DNA of 64,000 bases from FEN-1297 sp021817845 (GTDB lineage: Bacteria; Bacteroidota; Ignavibacteria; Ignavibacteriales; Ignavibacteriaceae), in assembly GCA_021817845.1 (NCBI GenBank), contig JAKAFW010000005.1, positions 71,222-135,221 of the forward strand, given 5' to 3'. Shown piece by piece: positions 17,923-27,999 of the stretch; position 1 is the stretch's first letter; each line of letters begins with the position of its first letter. A program made the translations under genes and the position numbers. Below the pieces are notes generated by a model. It was given only the letters and a program-made list of their open reading frames with translations, did no database searches and was not told the DNA's origin.

Positions 17923-18408
17923 ATGGGACTTAAGATAGAAAAAGTTTTGGTACCAATTGATTTTTCCGACTACTCTAAAAACTCACTCAGGTATGCCGTA
18001 GACTTTGTAAAACAATTCGGAGCCGAGCTTTATTTAATTTACGTTGTTGAGCCGGTAATTTATCCGCCTGATTTCAGCATGGGACAAATCGCAATTCCAT
18101 CTGTAGACTTGGAAATGGATAAACGAGCGGTTGAAGAGCTTGAAAAGCTTGCAAAAAAAGAAATCCCACATGAAATCAAAGTAAACACTATTGTTAAAAC
18201 CGGCAAGCCATTTATCGAAATCATTGAAACCGCTTCAGAAGAAAAAATTGATTTAATAATAATTTCCACTCACGGTCATACCGGAATGGAACATATTCTT
18301 TTCGGAAGCACGGCAGAAAAAGTTGTGCGAAAAGCTCCCTGCCCTGTTTTAACTTTAAGAGAACCGGTAAAAGGTTTTGATTATAAAGAAGAGATACGAA
18401 AAGAATAA
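17923..18408 (+). CDS. Universal stress protein (UspA family)
   Basis: 161 residues with the Usp fold: VLVPIDFSDYSKNSLRYAVDF at the N-terminus and IISTHGHTGMEHILFGSTAE near the C-terminus. The ATP-binding pattern G-2X-G-9X-G(S/T) is present except that the first Gly is Ser, so nucleotide binding is likely but unproven. The ATG sits two bases after the cNMP-binding gene, with AGGAGA upstream, so the two are probably translated together. It may respond to stress or energy state. A weak hairpin (ACCCA/TGGGT, 18419-18434) follows. Confidence 0.9.
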   Translation: MGLKIEKVLVPIDFSDYSKNSLRYAVDFVKQFGAELYLIYVVEPVIYPPDFSMGQIAIPSVDLEMDKRAVEELEKLAKKEIPHEIKVNTIVKTGKPFIEIIETASEEKIDLIIISTHGHTGMEHILFGSTAEKVVRKAPCPVLTLREPVKGFDYKEEIRKE

Positions 18409-18435
18409 AAAATATTCACCCACAAAAGATGGGTT

Positions 18436-19416
18436 TTAATTTTTCCGTTCGATAACAAAGTCAACTAAAGCTTCAAGAGCAATTTTACTTTGCGAATCGG
18501 GAAGAATTTTTAATGCTTCCTTAGCTTTAAGAGAATATTTTTGGGCAATTTCGGTGGCATAATTTATTCCATTATTTTGCCTAACGAATTCAATAATTTC
18601 TTTAACGCTTTCGTTCTTATTCCCATTTTTTATTTTTTTTCTGATAGAGGAAGCTTCATTTTTTGAAACCTTGCTAAGCGAATAAATTAATGGAAGTGTT
18701 ATTTTTTTTTCTTTTATGTCGCCGCCTACCGGTTTACCTGTGATACTAAAATTTCCTTCGTAATCTAAAATATCATCTCGAATTTGAAAAGCTATTCCGA
18801 TTGACTCACCGAATATTTTCATTGCTTCGTGATAACTACCGTTATCTGAACCGCTGAGTGCTCCTATCTGACAGCAAGTTTCAAGAAGAGACGCAGTTTT
18901 GTCAGAAATTATTTTGAAATAAGTGTCTTCATCGATATCAAGTTTCCTGGTCTTACGAATTTGCAGTAGTTCACCTTCGGACATTCTTTTTACAGTTCTC
19001 GTCATTACCTCTAAAAAATCATAGTCCTTCCCTTCAATCGCAATCATAAGACCTCGGGATAAAAGATAATCGCCCATCAGAACAGCAATTTTATTTTTAA
19101 AGATTGCATTGATTGACCAGAAGCCACGTCTTTTATCGGCATTATCTACAACATCGTCATGTACTAAAGTTGCAGTGTGAAGAAGCTCAACTAACACAGC
19201 GCCGCGGTACGTACGTTCATTAATATTACCAACAACTTTTGCAGATAACAAGACAAGGAGCGGTCTTATCTTCTTCCCCTTTTGGCGGATAATATAGCGC
19301 GCTATTAAATCAACCAGAGCAACTTTTGAACGAATCGACTCTTTAAATAGTTCGTCGAAAGATTCAAGCTCTGATTTTATTGGCTGGCTAATTTCTGATA
19401 GTCCTTTTATAATCAA
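18436..19416 (-). CDS. Polyprenyl diphosphate synthase, probable long-chain type
   Basis: 326 residues of the trans-prenyltransferase family. The first Asp-rich motif is LVHDDVVDNADKRRG and the second QIRDDILDYEG. The fifth residue before the first motif is Ala (HTATLVHDD), a small residue associated with long products such as the quinone side chain (octaprenyl/heptaprenyl range). This contrasts with the second synthase at 40489. It starts with TTG, overlapping the tatC stop as TTGA. It probably supplies the menaquinone tail, by inference. Confidence 0.88.
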   Translation of the reverse strand: MIIKGLSEISQPIKSELESFDELFKESIRSKVALVDLIARYIIRQKGKKIRPLLVLLSAKVVGNINERTYRGAVLVELLHTATLVHDDVVDNADKRRGFWSINAIFKNKIAVLMGDYLLSRGLMIAIEGKDYDFLEVMTRTVKRMSEGELLQIRKTRKLDIDEDTYFKIISDKTASLLETCCQIGALSGSDNGSYHEAMKIFGESIGIAFQIRDDILDYEGNFSITGKPVGGDIKEKKITLPLIYSLSKVSKNEASSIRKKIKNGNKNESVKEIIEFVRQNNGINYATEIAQKYSLKAKEALKILPDSQSKIALEALVDFVIERKN

Positions 19417-20171
19417 GATTTTTTTCTGGAATATTTTGAAATTATAATGCTTATTTCATACAACACAATCAACGGAACCGCAAGAATTATTTGAGAAACC
19501 GGGTCTGTCCCGGGAGAAAGAAAAGCAGCTGCAATAAAAATAATTACGATTGCATGCCTGCGGTATTTACGCATAAATTGAGGAGTCAAGATACCAAGTT
19601 TTGTTAAGAAAAAGGAAATCATTGGAAGTTCAAAGACAAGACCAGCGCCGAGCATAATACTTAGAATTATTGTCATATACTCATCAATCGCAAAATCATT
19701 GGTTATGTTTTTTGAACCAAATTGCGATACAAATTTCAATGAATAAGGCAGCATAATAAAATATGCAAACACAATTCCAAGTAAGAAACAAAGTGTAGAG
19801 AACGCGACTATCGCCGAAATATATCTTCGTTCATTCTTTCGTAAAGCAGGCGAGATAAATTTCCATAACTGATAAAAAACATTTGGTAGACTTAATATTA
19901 ATCCTCCAACCATCGCGACTTCAAAGTAAAGCATTAGTTGGCCGAAAGGTTTCAAATTCTGGAGGTGCAAACCAACTCTACTAGCTGGCAAAAGCAAAAC
20001 ATCATCCACTAAATAATCGACAAATATCCAACAGATTAAAGCTCCGATGCCAACACCGATTAAGGAATAAATAATTCTCCACCTTAATTCCTCGATGTGT
20101 TCAAGGAATGTCATTTCTTTTTCTTCTTTTTCAGTTGAAGGACTATAAGTTGTTAACTCTTCTGTTGCCAA
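19413..20171 (-). CDS. tatC: Sec-independent protein translocase TatC
   Basis: Up to 252 residues with six membrane segments and the TatC signature MTFLEHIEELRWRIIYSL near the N-terminus. FELPMISFFLTKLGILTP and RKYRRHAIVIIFIAAAFLSP are the conserved later blocks. It is the twin-arginine signal receptor of the Tat translocon. The frame begins at TTG 20171. The first ATG (20114) gives the common TatC start, so the true start is uncertain. tatA/B are not in the window. It lies 14 bases after glyA and overlaps the prenyl synthase. Confidence 0.93.
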   Translation of the reverse strand: MATEELTTYSPSTEKEEKEMTFLEHIEELRWRIIYSLIGVGIGALICWIFVDYLVDDVLLLPASRVGLHLQNLKPFGQLMLYFEVAMVGGLILSLPNVFYQLWKFISPALRKNERRYISAIVAFSTLCFLLGIVFAYFIMLPYSLKFVSQFGSKNITNDFAIDEYMTIILSIMLGAGLVFELPMISFFLTKLGILTPQFMRKYRRHAIVIIFIAAAFLSPGTDPVSQIILAVPLIVLYEISIIISKYSRKKS

Positions 20172-20185
20172 TTTGTATTAGTTGC

Positions 20186-21481
20186 TTAATTCAATTCAGA
20201 GTATAATGGGAATGCTAAGCAAAGATTCTTCACATCTTCTTTAATTTCAGACAAAACTTTTTCATTCCCGGAATTACTAATTGCTTTGTTTATAAACTCA
20301 GCTATTATTTCCATCTCTTTTTCCTTCATGCCTCTTGTTGTAACAGCAGGGGTTCCAACTCTTATTCCGCTAGTCACAAATGGGCTGCGTATGTCAAAAG
20401 GTATCATATTTTTATTAACTGTAATTCCTGCTGCGCCCAGAGAATTTTCTGCTTCTTTGCCGGTAATATTTTTATTGTTAACGTTGATTAGCATCAGATG
20501 ATTATCTGTTCCGCCGGAAATAATTTCAAAGCCATATCCTTTTAACTTTGAGGCCAAAGTTTTTGCATTTTTAATAATCTGTCCTGCATAATCCTTAAAT
20601 GAATCCTGAAGCGCTTCTTCAAATGCAACTGCCTTTGCCATAATAATATGCATAAGAGGTCCGCCTTGTATACCCGGCATCACCATGCTATCAAAAATTT
20701 CAGACATCAGTTTTAGCCTATCCCCTTTGGGAGTTTTAATTCCGAGAGGATTTTCTTTATCCTTACCAATCAAAATAATTCCGCCCCTAGGTCCTCTTAG
20801 TGTTTTATGAGTAGTAGAAGTAACGACATCGCAATAAGGAAGCGGGCTGTTAAGAAACCCCTTAGCAATCAAACCTGCGGGATGAGCCATATCGCACATC
20901 AATAAAGCACCTACAGAATCGGCTATTTGACGAAACTTAGAATAATCCCATTCACGCGAATATGCGCTTGCACCGGTAATAATAAGTTTTGGTTTTTCTT
21001 TTTTAGCAAGGTCTTCAATCTGATTGTAATCCAGAAGATGCGAATCCTTATTCAACAAATATCCGATTGCCTGATAAAGCTGCCCCGAAAAATTTACAGG
21101 AGAACCGTGTGTTAAGTGCCCGCCATGGGCTAAACTTAATCCTAAGAATTTATCGCCTGGTTTTAAGAGCGTCATTAAGACAGCCATATTTGCCTGCGAA
21201 CCGCTATGCGGCTGTACGTTTGCATACTCCGCATTAAAAAGTTTTTTTAATCTTTCGCGAGCTATATTTTCAGCCATATCGACAAATTCGCATCCCCCAT
21301 AATACCTTTTGCCAGGATAGCCTTCAGCATATTTGTTTGTCAGCACTGTACCTGCTGCTTCTAAGACTGAAGGGCTGACAAAATTTTCGGAAGCTATTAG
21401 CTCTAAATTTTCTTGTTGACGTTTTGTTTCTAACTTCAAAACATCAAAGATTTCTTTGTCGTTTTTTAAATAATCATACAT
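20186..21481 (-). CDS. glyA: Serine hydroxymethyltransferase
   Basis: 431 residues, the usual SHMT length. The PLP-lysine motif reads VVTSTTHKTLRGPRGG. LIASENFVSPSVLEAAGTVLTNKYAEGYPGKRYYGG is the typical N-terminal block (written here only as LIASENF and YAEGYPGKRYYGG). It converts serine and tetrahydrofolate to glycine and methylene-THF. Strong match along the whole length, clear ATG. It lies in a minus-strand run between an outer-membrane protein and tatC. Confidence 0.97.
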   Translation of the reverse strand: MYDYLKNDKEIFDVLKLETKRQQENLELIASENFVSPSVLEAAGTVLTNKYAEGYPGKRYYGGCEFVDMAENIARERLKKLFNAEYANVQPHSGSQANMAVLMTLLKPGDKFLGLSLAHGGHLTHGSPVNFSGQLYQAIGYLLNKDSHLLDYNQIEDLAKKEKPKLIITGASAYSREWDYSKFRQIADSVGALLMCDMAHPAGLIAKGFLNSPLPYCDVVTSTTHKTLRGPRGGIILIGKDKENPLGIKTPKGDRLKLMSEIFDSMVMPGIQGGPLMHIIMAKAVAFEEALQDSFKDYAGQIIKNAKTLASKLKGYGFEIISGGTDNHLMLINVNNKNITGKEAENSLGAAGITVNKNMIPFDIRSPFVTSGIRVGTPAVTTRGMKEKEMEIIAEFINKAISNSGNEKVLSEIKEDVKNLCLAFPLYSELN

Positions 21482-21514
21482 AAAATTTTTACGCTTTTTA
21501 AGATTTATTAAAAG

Positions 21515-22765
21515 TTATCTCGCAGATTGAACAAACCAAAGCTCGCCAATGCTTAAACCGAAATCAACTCTTACAGAATTTTCCTTTATTAAATTGAAAT
21601 TGGTCGTTCCTCTATTAGAATATTGAACACCGACATCGAGCGTATTTTGATAACTCAACGGAAACGAAAATCCTCCTGAAATAGAAAGTTGATTTATTCC
21701 AGTACCATTAATAAAATATTGTGTCTGTTCATAGCTTAAACCCGCGCGCCAAATAATTGCTTGCCAGAATGAGGAACCAAGATTAAGCAAAGGTCTATAT
21801 TCAAATCCGGCGCTGACTTTATAAGCATTTCTTAATTCGGGTGATTTAACATTGTTATAAGTATAATTTTGCCAAGGTTGAGTAAGAAAATCCAGACTAA
21901 CTAAATACTTTTTACTTAACGACATACTTAACCCTGCCGATATTCTTAAAGGGATACTCATTGTTGCTGAACCGAACCCAATTGTATCAATGCCTAATGT
22001 AGAATTTGAGGTTCCGATAGTATCAACATTTAGTTTGGAGATATAATTTACAGCAAGGCCTAATCTTAAGTCAGAAATTGTATTTGATTTTAATACAGGT
22101 GATAAATCCGGGGTAATTAGACCTACAGTTGTACCTGTTCCGTTTGGTCTGTAACTTTTCAAATAATTGGTAGAAATATTTGAAGTATTTGTAAAGTTTA
22201 CCTGTGAAGAGTTATCGATCTCTCCAAAATAATAATCGAATGATGCACCTAAAACTAATCCAAAAGGTAGTTCAAAAGAAGATCCGATAAAAGTTCTTGA
22301 TAAACCACCGCTGCCGATATAATTAAGCTGATAATCAGAAACGTTTGCAATAGGAGAAGGATAACTTTGTAATACATCATAACTTACTCTAGAATATGGA
22401 ACAATTCCCATCGCGACACCAACACCATATTTCTCGCTGACGGGGAAAGCTAAAGTAAATCCGTTAAAAATTGCGCTGGAGAGCCTTCCGCTTTGAGTAT
22501 TATCGCTTAAGAAGAGATTATTGTCGTCAACTGCAATTTCAAAACGGGTTCTGTCTAGCTTAAACCAGGCGGCAGGGTTAATAATACCGGTAAAGTCAGG
22601 CACTGCCAAAGATGTTCCGAGCTGCCCCATTCCCATACTTCTTGCAGAGTAAGAAAACACTAAATCGCCAATTCCTATTCGTGAGTAGCTTGAGCTACTT
22701 TGAGGGAAAACATAAACTGATAAGAGTAGAAGCAATAAAATTATCTTTTTCAAATTTTTAATCAT
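21515..22765 (-). CDS. Predicted outer-membrane beta-barrel protein
   Basis: 416 residues with a signal peptide (KKIILLLLLLSVYVFPQ). The alternating polar/hydrophobic strands (for example YGVGVAMGIVPYSRVSYDV, LGLAVNYISKLNVDT, LDVGVQYSNRGT) and the aromatic C-terminal region (GELWFVQSAR) fit an outer-membrane barrel. The N-terminal SYSARSMGMGQLGTS resembles PorV/FadL-like proteins of Bacteroidota, whose members act in type IX secretion or hydrophobic solute uptake. I cannot assign a function. It is two bases after the lipoprotein gene and likely forms a unit with it. Confidence 0.72.
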   Translation of the reverse strand: MIKNLKKIILLLLLLSVYVFPQSSSSYSRIGIGDLVFSYSARSMGMGQLGTSLAVPDFTGIINPAAWFKLDRTRFEIAVDDNNLFLSDNTQSGRLSSAIFNGFTLAFPVSEKYGVGVAMGIVPYSRVSYDVLQSYPSPIANVSDYQLNYIGSGGLSRTFIGSSFELPFGLVLGASFDYYFGEIDNSSQVNFTNTSNISTNYLKSYRPNGTGTTVGLITPDLSPVLKSNTISDLRLGLAVNYISKLNVDTIGTSNSTLGIDTIGFGSATMSIPLRISAGLSMSLSKKYLVSLDFLTQPWQNYTYNNVKSPELRNAYKVSAGFEYRPLLNLGSSFWQAIIWRAGLSYEQTQYFINGTGINQLSISGGFSFPLSYQNTLDVGVQYSNRGTTNFNLIKENSVRVDFGLSIGELWFVQSAR

Positions 22766-22767
22766 AA

Positions 22768-23958
22768 CTACTTTCTTGTTGTATAAGTTATTCTTAGACG
22801 CGGGCGTAACTGCAAATTGGATGCGCTACTTCCTTTCAGAGCAAATAATTCCAACCCAAGTAAATTTCCATCTGCCTCCAATAATAATCCTTGGTTGTTT
22901 TTTGACGACAACCATTTTTGCACAATTGGGGTAACATTTCCGACATATTGATTTCCGCTTAGAGAGAGCATTATATTGTACATACTTGTTGAAGAAGAAT
23001 CAGGCAAAGCAGATGCGCTGTCTGCCAGATTTGAAGCCAAAAGAGCATTATAAAAAGTACTTCCAAAAAGTTGAGCTGATGAATCAGCGGTTAAAGTTAA
23101 GTCGGCATAATTGATAACTGCATTTGCCGGGATCTTGGAGATATCAAACCAAAGTTTCGAATTTATCTCTACCCCTGCTTGGACAACAATATCTTCATGA
23201 TTAACAGGAGGCAGGCTTCCAGTAATTACGCTAACATCTTGCAGCGGGTAAAAAGTGGTTGTGTCCGTATAAGAACCTGGTTTTTGAATTACTAATTTCA
23301 AGCTAATACTGGTTGTTGATGTAGATGAAGATGTAGTGTAACCAAGAATTTTTTGGGAGCCGGAAGTGGGAACAAGATAAATACCATATATAGTCGAATC
23401 GACAGAATCTGCTGCTGCAATAAGCCAAGAAGTTGAGAGGGAATTGCTAATATTAAAAGTTGTCAATGAATCTGTCACCAATCTATTTGAACTAACATCT
23501 GTAGGATCGAATATTAAGGAGGAAATATTGTCAGCGGTATAACTTGTTGAAGTCCACGCATTAGTAATTTTATAAACATTAAAATCAAGACTCGCGTTGC
23601 TATCTCCATAAGTGTAGCCAGTAGGTAAAGAGATAATCGAAGCGATTACGTGTGCATTATTTGCAATTAAATCTTGATTTATTGAATCGGGGAGGGAAAC
23701 ATAAAACTTAATCAATGCAGAGGCTTGAGCATTATTTTTTTTGCCAAGGAAAAGATATGAAGATGACGATAAATTAACCGAGCTTTTGAAATAGGATGAA
23801 GTTTGACGTAAAGAATCTGCATAAGAATCCATCGTTTGCACATTAACTAAATCACTGCCTACTAATTGAGCTCCGATAGGAGTTGGGTTATTACTGCAAG
23901 AATAAAATGCTAAAGAAATTACCCCGGTTATGATGAGAAGGAATTTATTTTTGGACAA
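22768..23958 (-). CDS. Lipoprotein with DNRLRE-like C-terminal domain
   Basis: 396 residues. The N-terminus MSKNKFLLIITGVISLAFYS ends in a lipobox Cys (AFYSC), so it is a probable surface or periplasmic lipoprotein. Two Ser/Thr-rich beta regions follow. The C-terminal QKWLSSKNNQGLLLEADG and LRPRLRITYTT match the DNRLRE-like carbohydrate-binding/adhesin module, and the N-terminal part resembles DUF4270. The start is TTG at 23958, with GGAG 8 bases before it and just inside the preceding gmhB-like gene's end. The ligand is unknown. Confidence 0.72.
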   Translation of the reverse strand: MSKNKFLLIITGVISLAFYSCSNNPTPIGAQLVGSDLVNVQTMDSYADSLRQTSSYFKSSVNLSSSSYLFLGKKNNAQASALIKFYVSLPDSINQDLIANNAHVIASIISLPTGYTYGDSNASLDFNVYKITNAWTSTSYTADNISSLIFDPTDVSSNRLVTDSLTTFNISNSLSTSWLIAAADSVDSTIYGIYLVPTSGSQKILGYTTSSSTSTTSISLKLVIQKPGSYTDTTTFYPLQDVSVITGSLPPVNHEDIVVQAGVEINSKLWFDISKIPANAVINYADLTLTADSSAQLFGSTFYNALLASNLADSASALPDSSSTSMYNIMLSLSGNQYVGNVTPIVQKWLSSKNNQGLLLEADGNLLGLELFALKGSSASNLQLRPRLRITYTTRK

Positions 23959-24534
23959 TTATTTATCTCCGCTAAAATCTTTTTGAATAAAAGTAGATAT
24001 ATCTTTAATATTATCGGCAACAAAAGTCGGGAATATATTTTGCTTTTTCAAGATAGAAAAACTTTCCGTACCGAAACCGGTTTTTACTAAGATTGTTTTT
24101 AAGCCGGCATTTAATCCGCACTGAATATCGCTAACTGTATCTCCGACAAAATATGATTTGCTAAGGTCTATATTAAAATCATTTGCAGCTTTGAAGACAA
24201 GCTCCGGCGAAGGTTTTCGACAAGAGCAATCATTTTCACTACTATAATCAGGATGCGAAGGGCAATAATAAAATGCATCAATTGCTGTGTCGTAAACGGA
24301 AAGCAGTTCATTTATTTTTGAATTTACCGCATCAACCATTTCTTTGGTAAGAATTCCTCTTGCAATTCCGGATTGATTTGAAATAACGATAAACAAAAAA
24401 TCAAATTTTTTCTTTAATAAAGAAAGAGATTCTCCTGTACCCGGAAATAATTTAACTTTATTTGGATCTCCTAAATAGCCGGGATCTTCATTAAGCGTAC
24501 CGTCTCTATCAAAGAATATGGCAGCATTTGGCAT
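23959..24534 (-). CDS. HAD-family D-glycero-D-manno-heptose 1,7-bisphosphate phosphatase-like
   Basis: 191 residues with HAD motifs: FFDRDGTLNEDPGYL (nucleophile Asp), VISNQSGIARG (motif II), RKPSPELVF (motif III Lys) and FVGDTVSDIQCG. The zinc-binding loop YYCPSHPDYSSENDCSCRK carries the Cys/His set of GmhB. It dephosphorylates heptose bisphosphate for LPS core heptose. Histidinol-phosphate phosphatase is the close alternative. It shares a TAATG overlap with glgA. Confidence 0.87.
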   Translation of the reverse strand: MPNAAIFFDRDGTLNEDPGYLGDPNKVKLFPGTGESLSLLKKKFDFLFIVISNQSGIARGILTKEMVDAVNSKINELLSVYDTAIDAFYYCPSHPDYSSENDCSCRKPSPELVFKAANDFNIDLSKSYFVGDTVSDIQCGLNAGLKTILVKTGFGTESFSILKKQNIFPTFVADNIKDISTFIQKDFSGDK

Positions 24535-26027
24535 TAATCGTTATTCAAAATTTTTCTATAAAGTTCTATATATTTTTTTGCAGATGCATTCCAACTAAAA
24601 TCGCATTTCATGCCGTTACGGATTATCTTCATCCATATTTTTTTATCTTCATAAAACTTTAAAGCTCTTTTGAGTTCCTTTATAAGTGCAGAAGCTTCAT
24701 ATTGTTTGAAGACAAAGCCATTACCTTCTCCGGTTTTTTCATTAAAACGCTCGACTGTATCGGCAAGACCGCCGGTTTCTCTAACAACCGGGACGGTTCC
24801 ATAAACAAGGCTGTACATTTGATTTAGTCCGCAAGGTTCGTAACGGGAAGGCATTAGAAAGATATCTGAACCGCCTTCTATTAAATGTGCAAGATCGTCG
24901 TTAAAACCAAGGTAACATGCAAACTTACTTGGATATTTTTTGCTCATTTTATCAAAGAAATTATGATATTTCTTATCGCCGGTTCCCAGAATAATCATTT
25001 GAATATTTAATTTCATTAATTCCGGAAATGCCTCACTAATTAAATCATAACCCTTTGCTTCATAGAGGCGCGAAATTACACCGATAATCGGAATATTTTC
25101 GTCAAAATTAAATCCAAATTTTTCTGCAAGTTCTTTTTTATTTTCAACCTTACCTTCAAAATTTTTTAGAGAATATTTCTTCGGTAAGAGTTTGTCTTTT
25201 TCAGGGTTCCAGACTTTTTCATCAATACCGTTTATAATTCCGTAAAGATCATTTTTCCTTTTTGCTAGGACTTGTCTTAAGCCTGCTCCTAATTCATCAT
25301 CCGATCTAATTTCATTAGAATAAGTTTCACTAACCGTATTGATTACGTCGGCATAAAGCAATCCGGATTTCATAAAATTAACTTTATCGTAAATTTGAAT
25401 ACCCTTTTCGGAATTTAATTCCTCGGGTAAACCGGTTTTAACAAAAGATGATTTGGGAAATTCTCCCTGGTAAGCAAGATTATGTATCGTAAATAATGTT
25501 TTGAACTTTGAAAAAGCTTCGTTGTCTTTATAAATAGTTTTTAAGTATGCCGGGATTAAGCCGCACTGCCAATCGTTACCATGGATAATATCAGGTATCC
25601 ATCCTAATTTTGAGATTAATTCAAAGACAGCATGAGTAAGAAGGATAAATCTTTCATCATTATCTGGATAATCCAGACCTGTAACAGGGTTAACATAAAG
25701 GCTGTTTCTACTTCCGAAATAATCCTGGTTATCAAGGAAATAAATTTGCACTCTAATTTTCTGCCCTGGTAAAAAGCAAGATTTTAAAGAAAAAACAACA
25801 TCCTTGTCCCCAATTTTCATTGTTAAATCTTTAAGCCTTACAACCTCATGAATTTTAAATTTTCTTGTATCAACTGCACCGTATTTGGGGACTACGATTC
25901 TTACTTCGTGCCCCATTTCTGCCAACATTTGAGGCAAAGCAGCCGAAACATCAGCTAGACCTCCGGTTTTCATAAATGGAACAACTTCGGAAGTGACAAA
26001 CAAAATTTTAAGTTTTTTTACTGACAT
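24534..26027 (-). CDS. glgA: Glycogen synthase (ADP-glucose type)
   Basis: 497 residues of the GT5 family. KTGGLADVSAALPQML is the ADP-glucose-binding KTGGL motif, and GGSDIFLMPSRYEPCGLNQM is the conserved C-terminal acceptor/donor site. It extends alpha-1,4-glucan from ADP-glucose. No branching enzyme or glgC is nearby. It heads a seven-gene minus-strand run. The ATG is clear. Length and motifs are normal. Confidence 0.95.
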   Translation of the reverse strand: MSVKKLKILFVTSEVVPFMKTGGLADVSAALPQMLAEMGHEVRIVVPKYGAVDTRKFKIHEVVRLKDLTMKIGDKDVVFSLKSCFLPGQKIRVQIYFLDNQDYFGSRNSLYVNPVTGLDYPDNDERFILLTHAVFELISKLGWIPDIIHGNDWQCGLIPAYLKTIYKDNEAFSKFKTLFTIHNLAYQGEFPKSSFVKTGLPEELNSEKGIQIYDKVNFMKSGLLYADVINTVSETYSNEIRSDDELGAGLRQVLAKRKNDLYGIINGIDEKVWNPEKDKLLPKKYSLKNFEGKVENKKELAEKFGFNFDENIPIIGVISRLYEAKGYDLISEAFPELMKLNIQMIILGTGDKKYHNFFDKMSKKYPSKFACYLGFNDDLAHLIEGGSDIFLMPSRYEPCGLNQMYSLVYGTVPVVRETGGLADTVERFNEKTGEGNGFVFKQYEASALIKELKRALKFYEDKKIWMKIIRNGMKCDFSWNASAKKYIELYRKILNND

Positions 26028-26203
26028 TTGCTAAAAGGTTTGTTTTTATTAAATTAAATTTACGAAATAATTACTTACGCCACAACCTTTTAGAACCTCA
26101 ATAGTGCGAGACATTTCTCTTAATAATATTTTTACGCTTTCAGTATTATTCACTTTGTTTTATATTTAACTAGAAATAATATCAATTTTTTCGATGGGAT
26201 TTA

Positions 26204-26737
26204 ATGAACCGGAAATTTATTTTTTTATTTGGTTTTATGATAGTGAGTATTTTGATAGCTTCTTGCGGCACTTCGGTTGCAACAAGATATGAACAAAAGC
26301 CCTCTTCAAAAGAAAATTCGCTAAAGGAGACAAAAAAAATTAAAGGACAGGAAAATTTTGATCTGACAAATTATAGGACAAAATTAAATTTTCCCGATAC
26401 AAAAAATATTTCTTCTCCTGAGAAAAATGTTGTATGGTATAATTATAAAAATGCTCCGGACACTTCATCAACAAAAGTTATAATCAAAACTACTCAAGGA
26501 TACAGGATATTAGTTTACACAAGCGATAATTTAGATGAAGCTGACTCAACAAAGTCCGATGTTGCGATAAAAACAAATCGCCAGGATGTATATATTGTCT
26601 TTGACCCTCCATTCTACAAGGTTGAAGTCGGAGATTTTAGAGTTATGGGAGATGCTAAAAATCTTAGCTTTCAATTAAAGCAGATGGGATATGGTGATTC
26701 CAGGGTGATAAGTTCTAAGATAAATATTTATCAGTAA
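26204..26737 (+). CDS. SPOR-domain lipoprotein
   Basis: 177 residues with a lipoprotein signal (MIVSILIASC). After a charged linker, residues about 95-177 form a SPOR-like repeat fold: GYRILVYTSDNLDEADSTK, FDPPFYKVEVGDFRVMGDA and LKQMGYGDSRVISSKINI. SPOR domains bind denuded peptidoglycan at septa, so a cell-envelope or division role is likely, by inference. It is divergent from glgA, with hutI just after it on the same strand. Confidence 0.8.
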   Translation: MNRKFIFLFGFMIVSILIASCGTSVATRYEQKPSSKENSLKETKKIKGQENFDLTNYRTKLNFPDTKNISSPEKNVVWYNYKNAPDTSSTKVIIKTTQGYRILVYTSDNLDEADSTKSDVAIKTNRQDVYIVFDPPFYKVEVGDFRVMGDAKNLSFQLKQMGYGDSRVISSKINIYQ

Positions 26738-26748
26738 GATTTTTAGAC

Positions 26749-27999
26749 ATGATTAAAATTTTTTCTAATCCATCTGTGATTATTACTGTCGATACAGGTG
26801 GAGAAAATGTCAAACGCGGGAAATCGTTAGACCAGATTAATCTTCTCCCGGATCATTCAATCTTAGTCGAGAATTCCACAATAAAAGATTTTATCCCCAC
26901 ACAATCACTTTCAAAATTTTCTTCATATCAAAACATTTCATTAAAAAACAAAATAATATTCCCGGGATTAGTCGAGTGCCACACTCACACAGTATTTTGT
27001 GGTTCAAGGGCCGATGAATTTCGCGATAGAATGAGCGGGAAAACATATGAAGAAATTGATGCAAACGGTGGTGGCATAAATAAAACTGTAATCGCGGTTC
27101 GCGAGGCAAATTTTGACGAAATAATAAAAACTGTTAAGCCTAGAATCGAATATTTTATTTCACAGGGCATTACTACGCTGGAAATTAAAAGCGGTTACGG
27201 ATTAGACTTTGAAAATGAGGTTAAATTATTAAAAGTAATTAAAAGGTTAAATGAAATCTATCCAATTGAAATAATCTCCACATTTCTTGGAGCACATACT
27301 TATCCAAATGAATTTAAGGATAACCACGGTGACTACTTAAATTTAATAATTAACAAAATGCTTCCTTACATTGCGGGGAATAAGCTTGCGGAATTTTGCG
27401 ATGCCTTTTGCGAGAAGACCGCATTTTCTGCTGCTGAAGTTGATTTGATTTTTGATAAAGCTGTAGAATTGGGATTAAAAGTAAAACTTCACACAGATCA
27501 ATTTAATTCGATGCAAGGGATATCTACGGCTTTGAAACACAAAGCGGTTAGCGTAGATCATCTCGAAGTAATAAATCAAACTGATATAAAAAATATTGGG
27601 GCATCCGAAACGGTCTGTACAATTTTACCGGGGGTATCATTTTCCCTTAATCATTCATTTGCACCAGCAAAAAAGTTAATTGAAGGTAATGCCATAGTAG
27701 CTTTATCTACGGACTATAATCCCGGCTCATCAAATATTGCAAACTTAAATTTAATTATGTCAATTGCGGCACTTAAAATGGGCATGACAGTTGAACAGAC
27801 TATTTCAGCAGTTACAATAAACGCCGCAAGAGCATTAAACAGAAATAACCTTACGGGGAGTTTGGAAATAGGCAAGAAAGCTGACTTTGCAATTTTGGAT
27901 ACAAACGATTACACTGATATAGTTTATGCTACAAGTAAGAATTTAAATTGCATGACTGTAAAAAATGGGGAAATAATTTACAACTCACAAAATTCTTAG
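26749..27999 (+). CDS. hutI: Imidazolonepropionase
   Basis: 416 residues of the amidohydrolase family. ECHTHTVFCGSRADEF provides the metal-binding HxH, GAHTYPNEF and LHTDQFNS later histidines, and ALSTDYNPGSSN the conserved Asp. It hydrolyses imidazolone propionate to N-formimino-glutamate in histidine degradation. No hutU, hutH or hutG is in the window. The start lies 11 bases after the SPOR lipoprotein. A second amidohydrolase function cannot be excluded, but motifs fit HutI well. Confidence 0.92.
   Translation: MIKIFSNPSVIITVDTGGENVKRGKSLDQINLLPDHSILVENSTIKDFIPTQSLSKFSSYQNISLKNKIIFPGLVECHTHTVFCGSRADEFRDRMSGKTYEEIDANGGGINKTVIAVREANFDEIIKTVKPRIEYFISQGITTLEIKSGYGLDFENEVKLLKVIKRLNEIYPIEIISTFLGAHTYPNEFKDNHGDYLNLIINKMLPYIAGNKLAEFCDAFCEKTAFSAAEVDLIFDKAVELGLKVKLHTDQFNSMQGISTALKHKAVSVDHLEVINQTDIKNIGASETVCTILPGVSFSLNHSFAPAKKLIEGNAIVALSTDYNPGSSNIANLNLIMSIAALKMGMTVEQTISAVTINAARALNRNNLTGSLEIGKKADFAILDTNDYTDIVYATSKNLNCMTVKNGEIIYNSQNS

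Noticed and set aside
18418..18436. Strong bidirectional terminator between usp and prenyl synthase
   Set aside because: The stem is only ACCCA/TGGGT with a mismatched loop, too weak to call.
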